From: Burkholderiales bacterium
GTDB taxonomy: Bacteria > Pseudomonadota > Gammaproteobacteria > Burkholderiales > JAEUOS01
Direction of reading: 5' to 3'
Length of the DNA: 64,000 bases
Assembly: GCA_016790635.1 (NCBI GenBank)
Contig: JAEUOR010000002.1
Span: 274,777-338,776 of the forward strand
The position numbers were made by a program, and so were the translations under genes. Shown here in pieces: positions 26,281 through 35,517 of the stretch (position 1 is its first letter; each line of letters starts with the position of its first letter). The notes under the pieces were generated by a model. The model did no database searches. It saw only the letters and a list, made by a program, of their open reading frames with translations, and was not told where the DNA came from.

Positions 26281-29200
26281 TTGTTGTCTCGCGCCGCGCG
26301 GGCTGTTGTCGCGCTCGCGTGCCTGCTGAGCGCGGTCCCTGCGCTGGCTTCGGTCACCATCTCCGGACAGTTCACGCCGCTGGCGATCAACCAGGGTGAC
26401 CGCACCCGGATGCGCATCAACTTCCAGAGCAACGACACGGTTGCTCCGGTCGTAGGGGCCAATTTTTTCAACGTCCTGCCTGCTCCGTTGGTGCTCTATG
26501 ACCCGACGTTTCCCGGCTACGTGGCGCCGCAAGGCAACTGCAACTCGGCAACGGTAGCCGGTCAGGTCGTCGATACCAGCCCGGCCTATGTCACGACCAC
26601 CGGCAACAACCGCGTCGATCTCGTCAACGGGACGATTCCGGTCGCTCCTTCGTCGGTGGCGTCCGGATCCTGCTTCATCGAGGTCGACGTCACGGTGGCC
26701 ACCGGGCCGACCACTTCGTACACCAATGCACTGGTGCGGGCGAATTTCAGCGATCCGCCGACCAATACGCCGGTCGACGGCACCACCGATCCGCAGTTTT
26801 CGCTGAACGTCACCGGCCTGTCATCGCTGACCGCGAGCAAGGCCTTTGCCGCCAGTCCACTGGTGCAAGGCAACACCACCACCGTCACCATCACCATCAA
26901 CAACCCTAACTCGACGGTGGCGGTGCCGCTGACGACTTTTTCCGACACCCTGCCAGCCAATCTCGCGGTTGTCGGCACGCCGACGGCTGCCTGCCCGGGT
27001 GGCAGCAATCCGACCGTCACCAGCGCCGCCAATGCCAACCCGATTGCAATTTCGGGCGGCACCATCGCGGCCGCAGGCAGCTGCACCATCAGCGCGACGG
27101 TGCGCGGCTTGCTGGCTGCCAACACGATCACGACGGCGGCGACCAACAGCATCGCCGTGAACGATGTCGGCAACACCCGTGGCCTGTCGCTCGACCTGCC
27201 GGTCAGTACGCCCATCACGGTCAATTCGCCGCTGCGCGTGACCAAGTCCTTCTCACCCAATCCCCTCTCGCGCGGGCAGGCGGCAACTGCGACGGTGACG
27301 ATCTTCAACGACAGTGCGTCGCTGCTGACCGGCCTCAGGCTGACCGATGACACCACCACCGGATGGCCGGCGCAGATCGATAACACCGCCGCGCCGACGG
27401 CCTCCCCGGGTTGCGGCGCGGCCGACATCGCCGCTGGGGCGGGGGGGCGTGGGTTCGTCCTCGGCGCCACCACGCCGGGCAGCATCGCCGCCGGCGGCAG
27501 TTGCGTGATCACGATCCCGATCACGTCCAACACCGTTTCAGCCGGTCCGACCGACTGGACCAACGCGATACCGCAGGGCGCGGTCGCCAACAACGAAGGC
27601 TTCACCTCGCCCGCTGCCAGTGCCCGGCTCGACGTGCGCGACACCCTGCCCAATGTTGGCAAGAGCGTGGCGCCGACCAGCGCTGCTCCAGGGGACCTGG
27701 TGACGTATTCGGTCGCAGTCACCAGTTTCAATCCGGCTGCGCAGACCGGGGTCACTTTCACCGACACCTTGCCAGGCGGCATGCTGGCGATCCTGGCGGC
27801 GGCGCCCGGTGCGACCCTCCCGTCCATCAGCGGCGCCGTCGGGTGCGGCAACCTGGTGGTCACCGGCACCCCGGCGGCGCCAACCTTCACTTTCGACATG
27901 CCGGTGGCAGCGGCTGGCGGCTCTACCTGCACGGTGCGCTTCCAGGCGCGCGTGCCGCTGTCGGCGACGCCCGGTGCGGCGATTCCGGCCAACGCAAGCG
28001 GACCGATCACGGGGCCGGGGATCAACGCGCCGAGCGCTTCGTCGCCCGCGGTCACGGTGCTGCAGCCCTTCTCGGTGCAGAAACTGTTCGACGGCGCTGC
28101 CGCCGTGAGCCGCTCCCAGGGGACGCCGGTGCAACTGACCGTGACGCTCACCAACAACAACTTCACGGCCTTGGCCAATGTGGGTTTCACCGATACGCTG
28201 CCGACAGCGCCCGGCAATCTGGTGGTGGCCAATCCGCCCAACGCTTCGACCACCTGCGCCGGTGGTGCGGTCACCGCGATACCTGGTGCGGGCAGTATCA
28301 GCCTGGCCGGTGCCAGCGTGCCGGCGCGCAATACCACCACCCTGGTCGCCGGTACCTGCGTCGTGCGCGTCAATGTGGTCGGCGGCACTGCGAGTTCCGC
28401 ACCCGGCCATAGCAATACCATTCCCGCCGGCGGCGTCACCGGCAGCATCCCGGCATCAAGCGCGACCGGCAACGCCGGTGCGCCGATCGCAATTGCGAAC
28501 GCTGCAGCGACCACTGCCAGCGTGCAGTACACGCCGGCACTGACGGTTGCCAAGTCCTTCCTGACCAATCCGGTCAACGTCGGCGGCGTGTCGCGTGCGC
28601 GCGTCGTGCTGGGCAACGTCGGTGGTGGTGTCCTCAGCAATGTCTCGGTCAACGACCCGATATCCACGATCGCCGGCATCACCCTGGCATCGCCACCCAA
28701 CGCCGTGACGACCTGTACCGGCGGCACGAACATCGACACATCCGGCGGCAACGTCGCGCTGACCGGCGCGACCCTCTCCCCCGGCGGTTCCTGCGACCTG
28801 CTCTTTGACGTCGTCGCTACCAATGGGGCGGCGTCGACCAACAGCATACCGATCGGCAACGTGACTGCTGATGGCGGCGTGGTCTTTCCCAACGTTGTCA
28901 GCGCCGTCCTCACCAAGCAGGCCGGGGCGATCACCGTGACCAAGAATTTCACGCCCAACGCGATCAACAGTCCCGGCCAACCGTCGCAATTGCAGATCAC
29001 CCTCACCAATACCGGCGCGCTTGCGCTTACCGGTATCGCATTGACCGACAACCTGCCAGTCGGCATGCGCGTGGCCGCAGTGCCGAACGCCTCGACCACC
29101 TGCGCTGGCGGCATCGTCGGAGCGTCTGCCGGCGGGTCGGTGGTGGGTATCAGCGGCGCTTCTTTGGGCGTCGGTGCCTCGTGCGTGATCAATGCCGAGG

Positions 29201-32200
29201 TCACCCACCTGGTGCTGGGGGCGCTGACCAACACCATCCCCGCCGGCGCCATCACCACGACCCAGGGCATCACCAACACGACGCCGTTCTCGGCCAACCT
29301 CGCCTCGCAGCAGAACGTCGGCGTGCAGAAGGCGTTCGTGCCCGCCGCCGCGCCGCCCAATACCCCGGTGCGCCTGATCCTGACGGTCAACAACACGCTC
29401 GGCGTTGCGTTGGCCGGCCTTTCGGTGGTTGACAACCTGCCGACCAACATGGTCGTTGCTCCCGTACCGAACGCGCAGAACACCTGTGGCGGCACATTCG
29501 CACCCGTAGCCGGCGCGTCGTCGTTCACGGCCTCCGGGGGCGCGCTGCCGGCCGGTCCGTCGTCCTGCACCCTGGCGGTGGACGTCATCGGCACCGCCAT
29601 CGGCGCGCTCACCAACTCGATTCCGCCGGGCGGGGTCAGCGCCAACGGTGGCGCGGTGACCAACCCGACACCGGCGACCACCGCGACGTTGAACGTGCTC
29701 AACCCGGCAACGGTTGCCAAGGCATTCAGTGTCTCGCCGGTGCGCGACGGCGGCATCACCCGCCTGACCGTGACCCTCGGCAATCCCAACGGTGTGCCGC
29801 TCACCGGTGCGGTGCTTGCCGACAACCTGCCCGCCGGCCTCTTTGTCGCGCCTGTGCCCAACACGGCGACCACCTGCGGCGGCGCGACTGTGACTGCAGT
29901 GCCCTCCGGCGCCAGCGTCAGTTTGACCGGCGCAACCATCCCCGCGACGGGGTCGTGCACCTTTGCCGTCGACACCGTATCGAACACGCCGGGCACCTAT
30001 ACCAACACCATCCCGGCCTCGGCCCTCACCACCGCGCAGGGCGTGACCAACGCCGCGCCAGCGAGCGCGCCACTTTCGGTGCTGCAGTTTCCGACGCTGG
30101 CCAAGAGCTTCGCACCGGCCTTCCTGCAAGCCGGACAGAACTCGACCCTGACCATCAACCTGGGCAATCCGAATGCCGTGGTGCTGACGCTGGCCGCGAA
30201 TTTGGATGACAACCTGCCGGCCGGGCTCACGGTCGCAGGTGCGGCCGCCACCACCTGCGCGCCCGGTACAGTCGTCGCGTCATTGGGATCGGCGCTGGTC
30301 CGCTACAACGCCGGCGGCTCGATTCCTGCCGGTGGCTGCACGATCACCGTCCCGGTCACAAGCGCGGTCTCGGGCAACTACACCAACACGCTCGCCGCGG
30401 GCGCGCTCTCGACCACGCAGGCCGGATCGAATCAGACCTCGGCGTCGGCCAATGTCGTCTTTTCGGCGCTCGGCGCGATCTCCGGCACGGTCTATCGCGA
30501 TCGCGACAACAACGGCAGCGTCGGCGCTACCGACACCGGCATCGGCGGGCAAACGGTCGAACTGCTCGACAACACCGGCACGGTGATCCAGACCGCGGTC
30601 ACCGACCCGACCGGCAACTATCTGTTCACCGGTCTTGCGGCAGGTACTTATTCGGTGCGGCAGCCTGCACAGCCGGCCGGCACGCTGGACGGCAAGAATA
30701 CTGCCGGGACGGCCTTCATCAACGGCACCGGCACAGCCGGCACCGCCAGCGCCGCCGGCCAGGCGACCGTGGGCGCGCCCTCGCGCATCAACGACATCAC
30801 GCTGAATCTGGCCCTCGGCGTGGTATCGAGTTCACCCGGCAACAACTTCGGCGAGGTGTTGCCGTCCCAGGTGTCGGGCCGTGTGTACGGCGATCTCAAC
30901 AACAGCGGCACGGTCGACGGCGCCGAAACCGGCTTCTCCGGGGTACCGGTCACGCTGTCGGGGTTCGACGACCTGGGCAATCCCGTGCTTCTGAACGCCA
31001 CCACCGATGGCACGGGCAACTATGCATTCACGGGCCTCAGGCCTTCCTGTGGCTCCCCGGGCGCGGCGGCCTGTCCGCCGGGCAACTTGCCCGGATACAC
31101 CATCACCGAAGGCACGCAACCGGCCAATACCGCCAATGGTCGCGAAGCCGCAGGCACTGTCACCGATATCACCAGCGGCGCTGCCACCGGCACCGCCGGA
31201 ACAGCTTCGAATAACACGGCACCGACCAACGGCAACGCGCCGGCCGGCACCAGCCGCATCGCAAGCATCATCCTGCCCGGCAACGCGCGCTCGCAAAACA
31301 ACAACTTTGGCGAGATTCCCAACAACCGGACGATCACCGGACGCGTCTTCGTTGACAACAACGGCGACGGCCAGGCCAACGGCGCCGATGCCGGCGTCGG
31401 TAGCGGCGCGGCCGGCGTCAACAATGTGCCGCAGACGCTCACCCTGACCGGCACCGACGTCGCGGGCAACACGGTCAATGTGACGACCACGACCGATGCC
31501 AACGGCAACTACAGTTTCGGCAACCTGCTGCCGGGGACCTACACGGTCACTTGCACGACCTGCGCCGCGCCGACCGGGTTTGTCAACGGTGCTGCCTATC
31601 CTGGTTCGACCGGCGGCAACGGCGCGGGCACCGGCGCTGTGCCGCAGATTGTCGGCATCGACCTGAACGGCGCGACGAACACCGCATCGAGCGCCAACAA
31701 TTTCACCAAGACCCAGGGCAACGGGGCGATCTCCGGGCGCATCTACCGCGACGACAACAACAACGGGCTCGTCGATGGCAGCGACGCGGGCATCGCCGGG
31801 CAGACCGTGCGCCTGCTCGACTCCAACGGCGTCCAGGTTGCCACAACCACGACCGCGGCCGACGGCACCTATTCGTTCAACGGTCTTTCTGCCGGGACCT
31901 ACACGGTCGAACAGCCGGCGCAGCCGGCCGGCACCAATAATGGCATCACCAGCGCCGGCACCATCACGGGCACCGGCACCGCAGGCACCGCGACCCTGCC
32001 CGCGGTCACGCCCAGCCGCATCACCAACATCACGCTGCAAAGCGTCGGCGGCAACGTTGCCAGTTCGCCCAACAACAACTTCGGAGAACTGCCCAATACG
32101 CGAACGGTGAGCGGCCGGGTATTCACCGACTTCAACGGTGACGGGGTCTTCAATACCGCCGGCGGCAACGACGCCGGCGTCGGTACGGGCGCCGCAGGCG

Positions 32201-35200
32201 CCAACAACCTCGCCCAGAGCCTGACGCTCACCGGGCTTGACCTCAACGGTATCGCGGTCAACCTGGTCACGACCACTGCGGCCAACGGCACCTATGCCTT
32301 CAACAACGTGCCGCCGGGCACCAACTACACCATTACCTGTACCACCTGCCCGGCCCCGGTGGCTGCGCAGAACGGCTCTGCCTATGCCGGTACCGTCAAC
32401 GGTGTCATCAGCGGCGCCGGTGGCGGCACCCAGGCGGTGCCGACGATTGGCGGCATCAATGTTGGTCCGGCCGCGAGCCTGGCGTCGATCAACAACAACT
32501 TCACCAAGATCGTTCCCAGCCAGCAGATTTCCGGCTTCGTTTACTTCGATCCCAACAACAACGGCGGTGTGAGGGAACCGGGTGACTCGCCGGTGCCGGC
32601 GCAGACCGTGCAGCTGCTCGATGCCGCCGGTCTCACCGTGCTGGCTACCGCAACTACCGATGCCACCGGTTACTACGTGTTTTCCTCGGCGACCGTCGCT
32701 GCGCTCACACCGGGCACCTACAGGGTGCGCTACAACGCCCCGCCGACAGGTGTCAATGTGGGCCTCACCAGCGCGGGCACGGTCACAGGCGTGTCCGTGG
32801 GTACCGCCAGCGGCGTCGGAGTCGCGCCAGCGCAGGTGAGTGCGATCGTGGTCGGTGCCGGGGCGCAGTCGATCAACAACAACTTCCCGCTGGTCTCGAC
32901 CTCTGCCATCGGCGGCAAGGTCTATGACGACCGCGACCTCTCCGGCACCTTCAACGGCGGCGACGCGGCGATTGCTAACGTCACGATGACACTGACCGGC
33001 ACGGATGCATTCGGCAATGCCGTCAGTCGCACGACGACCACCAACGCGCTGGGCGACTACAACTTCGCCAACCTGCCGCCGGGCAACTATGTGGTCACGC
33101 AGACCCAGCCGGCGGGCTTTACTTCGGTCGCCAATACGCCCGGCACGGTCACCAGCGGCAGCGCCGGCACAGTGGGTCCGCTGGGGGGCGCTTCCGAAAC
33201 CATCGCCATCACCCTGGCCGGGCCGGCCGGCGGCGCACCCAATGTCAACTTCGGCGAGAAGCAGACCGCAGGATCGATGCGCGGGTTCAAGTCGGTGGCA
33301 AACCAGACGCGCCCCGGCCAACAGCCTGCGGCGGGCGACATCCTGATCTGGACCATCATCTACAAGAACGAGTCCGCCGCGACCTTGCCTCTGCAGGTGA
33401 CCGATGTGCTGCCGGCAGTGCTGACGCGCACCGGCGCACCGGCGATCACGCTGTCGACCTCAGGCACGGTGACCGGAGTCACGCTCGACCCGGCCTACAC
33501 CGGCCGTGGCGCCAACAACCTGCTCAACGGGGGGGCAAGCTTCGGACCGGGAGCCGTGGTGGCCATCAACCTGCCGGTGGTGGTGCTGCCCGCGGCCACC
33601 GGGACGGTCTCGAACCAGGCCAACGCGACCGCCACCGGTGCGCCGGTACCCACCAGCCAGGTCGACAACAGCACTGTGCTGCCCATCGGTGTGGTAGTGC
33701 CGGTCAACAGCCTGCCGCAGCCGGCGCCGACCAACGCGAATGCGAACAACCAGGTGCCGACGGTGGTGCGGGTCGGCGCCGTGCCGGCCAGCCTGTCTGG
33801 CTTCGTCTGGCGCGACAACAACGGCGACCGGCAGCGGGATTCCGGCGACACGCCGATACCCAGCTGGGGCGTAGCGGTCTACGACGCCAGCGGTGCGCTG
33901 GTCAGCTGCACGGTCAACAACAGCGTCAACGGCTGCGTGACCATGCCCAACGGGCAGAGCCTGTTCCGCACTGATGCCAACGGCGCCTATGGCGTCACGG
34001 GCCTGCAGCCGGGTCCGTACAAGATCGAGTTCCGCGACCCGGCCAACAATGTCATCTTCGGCACGCCGGCCAATTCGGGCGGTGATCCTGCGTCGCGGGT
34101 GGCGGTCACGCGCGACGCCCTCGAGGTGAACCTTGTCTCGGGACAGAACCTGGTGCGCCAGGACCTCCCTATCGATCCGTCAGGTGTCATCTACAACACC
34201 GCGACGCGCGAGCCCATCGCCGGTTCGCGGGTCGAGTTGTGCGGTCCGCCGGGGTTCAACCCGACGACCATGCTGGTGGGCGGCGCCAGTTACACCGTGA
34301 GCGGCCAGTGCGCGTCCCTCATCACTGGGTCGACCGGCTTTTACCAGTACCTGCTGACCCCGGGGGCGCCTGCCGGCGTCTACACCCTTGGCGCGACCGC
34401 GCCCGGTTTCGCACCTGCGCCATCGGGCACGATCCCGCCGTCGGCCGGTCCGTTCACCCCTGCCGGACCGACGCCGCTGCTGGTGCAGGCGCAGGCCGGT
34501 CCCCCGCCGGTCGGACAGCCCACTACCTACTACCTGTCGTTCAACTTGGGCCCTGGCGTGCCCGATGTGATCCACAACCACATCCCGCTGGACTCTTTCG
34601 CCGGCGCCGGGCTGTTCCTGCAAAAGCAGGTCAATCGCGACGTCGTCGAACTGGGTGACTCGTTGCAGTACACCCTGCGTGTGGTGAGTCCCAACGGGGC
34701 CGCTACAGGCCTCTTCATCAACGATGCATTGCCCGCAGGCATGCGCCTGATTCCGGGCAGCGTCACGCTGAACAACGCGCCCGCGCCCGACCCCGGCGGC
34801 GCTCCGGGGCCCGCGCTCAGGTTCAACATCGGCAACCTCGCGGCCGGCGTCATCGCGACAGTCACCTACCGCGTGCGTGTCGGTGTCGGGGCGCAGCAGG
34901 GCGACGGCATCAACCGCGCGCGCGCGAATGCGGTGGTCGGCGGCAATGCGGTGTCGTCCAACGAGGCGCGCGCGCGGGTGCGCATCACGAGCGGCGTGTT
35001 CTTCCAGGAAGCCTGCGTCCTCGGCAAGATTTTTGTCGACTGCAACAACAACCGCATCCAGGACCCCGAGGAACTCGGCATTCCCGGCGTCCGCATGTAC
35101 CTGCATGACGGCACCTACCTGATCTCCGACTCCGAGGGCAAGTACAGCTATTGCGGTCTGCCGGCGCGCACCGGGGCGATGCGGGTTGACCCGACCACGC

Positions 35201-35517
35201 TGCCACTGGGCTCGCAGCTGGTGACCTCGAGCAACCGCAACGCGCTCGATGCTGGCAGCCTGTTTCTCGACCTGCGCATCGGTGAGCTGCACCGCGCCGA
35301 CTTCGTCGAAGGTTCGTGCTCGCCCGGCGTTGTCGAGCAGGTCAAGGCGCGCCGTGCGAAGGGCAACGTGGTCGCGCCGATCCAGGAGAAGAAGCCGCAG
35401 CCGCGCTTGATCTTTGATTCCGGATCACTGCGCCAGTCGGTGCCGCGGGAGCGCAACGATGTGATGCGCTCCTGTCCGGCCGGAACCTGCATGCCGGCAG
35501 GGGAAGGCGGGCGATGA
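26281..35517 (+). CDS. Giant exported DUF11/SdrD-B repeat protein
   Basis: About 3,078 residues from a TTG at 26281 (or the next TTG, 26284), preceded by GGGGGA; no ATG fits. LLSRAARAVVALACLLSAVPALAS is a clear Sec signal. Nine DUF11-like repeats of about 130 residues follow, each opening like TVAKSFxPNP and containing a DNLPxG turn and a TTCxGG. Then seven SdrD-B/CnaB-type repeats open as SGxVYxDxNNxG with calcium-loop-like D-x-N-N-G-D-G sequences. The rest mixes further DUF11 (GLFLQKQVNRDVVELGDS) and B-type units, and the last is CVLGKIFVDCNNNRIQDPEE. There is no LPxTG or autotransporter barrel; the tail ends DVMRSCPAGTCMPAGEGGR. Its stop overlaps the next gene. A fibrous surface protein dependent on the following barrel protein is inferred. 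Confidence 0.85.
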   Translation: MLSRAARAVVALACLLSAVPALASVTISGQFTPLAINQGDRTRMRINFQSNDTVAPVVGANFFNVLPAPLVLYDPTFPGYVAPQGNCNSATVAGQVVDTSPAYVTTTGNNRVDLVNGTIPVAPSSVASGSCFIEVDVTVATGPTTSYTNALVRANFSDPPTNTPVDGTTDPQFSLNVTGLSSLTASKAFAASPLVQGNTTTVTITINNPNSTVAVPLTTFSDTLPANLAVVGTPTAACPGGSNPTVTSAANANPIAISGGTIAAAGSCTISATVRGLLAANTITTAATNSIAVNDVGNTRGLSLDLPVSTPITVNSPLRVTKSFSPNPLSRGQAATATVTIFNDSASLLTGLRLTDDTTTGWPAQIDNTAAPTASPGCGAADIAAGAGGRGFVLGATTPGSIAAGGSCVITIPITSNTVSAGPTDWTNAIPQGAVANNEGFTSPAASARLDVRDTLPNVGKSVAPTSAAPGDLVTYSVAVTSFNPAAQTGVTFTDTLPGGMLAILAAAPGATLPSISGAVGCGNLVVTGTPAAPTFTFDMPVAAAGGSTCTVRFQARVPLSATPGAAIPANASGPITGPGINAPSASSPAVTVLQPFSVQKLFDGAAAVSRSQGTPVQLTVTLTNNNFTALANVGFTDTLPTAPGNLVVANPPNASTTCAGGAVTAIPGAGSISLAGASVPARNTTTLVAGTCVVRVNVVGGTASSAPGHSNTIPAGGVTGSIPASSATGNAGAPIAIANAAATTASVQYTPALTVAKSFLTNPVNVGGVSRARVVLGNVGGGVLSNVSVNDPISTIAGITLASPPNAVTTCTGGTNIDTSGGNVALTGATLSPGGSCDLLFDVVATNGAASTNSIPIGNVTADGGVVFPNVVSAVLTKQAGAITVTKNFTPNAINSPGQPSQLQITLTNTGALALTGIALTDNLPVGMRVAAVPNASTTCAGGIVGASAGGSVVGISGASLGVGASCVINAEVTHLVLGALTNTIPAGAITTTQGITNTTPFSANLASQQNVGVQKAFVPAAAPPNTPVRLILTVNNTLGVALAGLSVVDNLPTNMVVAPVPNAQNTCGGTFAPVAGASSFTASGGALPAGPSSCTLAVDVIGTAIGALTNSIPPGGVSANGGAVTNPTPATTATLNVLNPATVAKAFSVSPVRDGGITRLTVTLGNPNGVPLTGAVLADNLPAGLFVAPVPNTATTCGGATVTAVPSGASVSLTGATIPATGSCTFAVDTVSNTPGTYTNTIPASALTTAQGVTNAAPASAPLSVLQFPTLAKSFAPAFLQAGQNSTLTINLGNPNAVVLTLAANLDDNLPAGLTVAGAAATTCAPGTVVASLGSALVRYNAGGSIPAGGCTITVPVTSAVSGNYTNTLAAGALSTTQAGSNQTSASANVVFSALGAISGTVYRDRDNNGSVGATDTGIGGQTVELLDNTGTVIQTAVTDPTGNYLFTGLAAGTYSVRQPAQPAGTLDGKNTAGTAFINGTGTAGTASAAGQATVGAPSRINDITLNLALGVVSSSPGNNFGEVLPSQVSGRVYGDLNNSGTVDGAETGFSGVPVTLSGFDDLGNPVLLNATTDGTGNYAFTGLRPSCGSPGAAACPPGNLPGYTITEGTQPANTANGREAAGTVTDITSGAATGTAGTASNNTAPTNGNAPAGTSRIASIILPGNARSQNNNFGEIPNNRTITGRVFVDNNGDGQANGADAGVGSGAAGVNNVPQTLTLTGTDVAGNTVNVTTTTDANGNYSFGNLLPGTYTVTCTTCAAPTGFVNGAAYPGSTGGNGAGTGAVPQIVGIDLNGATNTASSANNFTKTQGNGAISGRIYRDDNNNGLVDGSDAGIAGQTVRLLDSNGVQVATTTTAADGTYSFNGLSAGTYTVEQPAQPAGTNNGITSAGTITGTGTAGTATLPAVTPSRITNITLQSVGGNVASSPNNNFGELPNTRTVSGRVFTDFNGDGVFNTAGGNDAGVGTGAAGANNLAQSLTLTGLDLNGIAVNLVTTTAANGTYAFNNVPPGTNYTITCTTCPAPVAAQNGSAYAGTVNGVISGAGGGTQAVPTIGGINVGPAASLASINNNFTKIVPSQQISGFVYFDPNNNGGVREPGDSPVPAQTVQLLDAAGLTVLATATTDATGYYVFSSATVAALTPGTYRVRYNAPPTGVNVGLTSAGTVTGVSVGTASGVGVAPAQVSAIVVGAGAQSINNNFPLVSTSAIGGKVYDDRDLSGTFNGGDAAIANVTMTLTGTDAFGNAVSRTTTTNALGDYNFANLPPGNYVVTQTQPAGFTSVANTPGTVTSGSAGTVGPLGGASETIAITLAGPAGGAPNVNFGEKQTAGSMRGFKSVANQTRPGQQPAAGDILIWTIIYKNESAATLPLQVTDVLPAVLTRTGAPAITLSTSGTVTGVTLDPAYTGRGANNLLNGGASFGPGAVVAINLPVVVLPAATGTVSNQANATATGAPVPTSQVDNSTVLPIGVVVPVNSLPQPAPTNANANNQVPTVVRVGAVPASLSGFVWRDNNGDRQRDSGDTPIPSWGVAVYDASGALVSCTVNNSVNGCVTMPNGQSLFRTDANGAYGVTGLQPGPYKIEFRDPANNVIFGTPANSGGDPASRVAVTRDALEVNLVSGQNLVRQDLPIDPSGVIYNTATREPIAGSRVELCGPPGFNPTTMLVGGASYTVSGQCASLITGSTGFYQYLLTPGAPAGVYTLGATAPGFAPAPSGTIPPSAGPFTPAGPTPLLVQAQAGPPPVGQPTTYYLSFNLGPGVPDVIHNHIPLDSFAGAGLFLQKQVNRDVVELGDSLQYTLRVVSPNGAATGLFINDALPAGMRLIPGSVTLNNAPAPDPGGAPGPALRFNIGNLAAGVIATVTYRVRVGVGAQQGDGINRARANAVVGGNAVSSNEARARVRITSGVFFQEACVLGKIFVDCNNNRIQDPEELGIPGVRMYLHDGTYLISDSEGKYSYCGLPARTGAMRVDPTTLPLGSQLVTSSNRNALDAGSLFLDLRIGELHRADFVEGSCSPGVVEQVKARRAKGNVVAPIQEKKPQPRLIFDSGSLRQSVPRERNDVMRSCPAGTCMPAGEGGR
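26821..30470 (+). repeat. Nine tandem DUF11-like coding repeats (~390 nt each)
   Basis: Units begin near 26821, 27230, 27645, 28065, 28535, 28925, 29315, 29700 and 30085. Each encodes an Ig-like domain with a K-[SAN]-F opening, a D-N-L-P turn and a conserved TTCxGG Cys. The units are diverged, so this is an old array rather than a recent expansion. Confidence 0.75.
30471..33265 (+). repeat. Seven tandem SdrD-B/CnaB-like coding repeats (~400 nt each)
   Basis: Units open near 30471, 30870, 31330, 31725, 32100, 32520 and 32905 with SG-x-V-Y/F-x-D followed by an Asn/Asp/Gly loop. Two sub-types alternate: 'GQTVRLLDSNG' units and 'LTLTGTDVAGN' units, suggesting duplication of a two-domain block. 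Confidence 0.7.

Noticed and set aside
26586..29996. A 1,136-aa minus-strand open frame
   Set aside because: It is antisense to the repeat array of the giant gene; its apparent repeats are the reverse image of the coding repeats.
26821..33265. CRISPR or satellite DNA because of many repeats
   Set aside because: The repeats are about 400 nt, diverged and in one open reading frame encoding Ig-like domains; there are no spacer-sized units.
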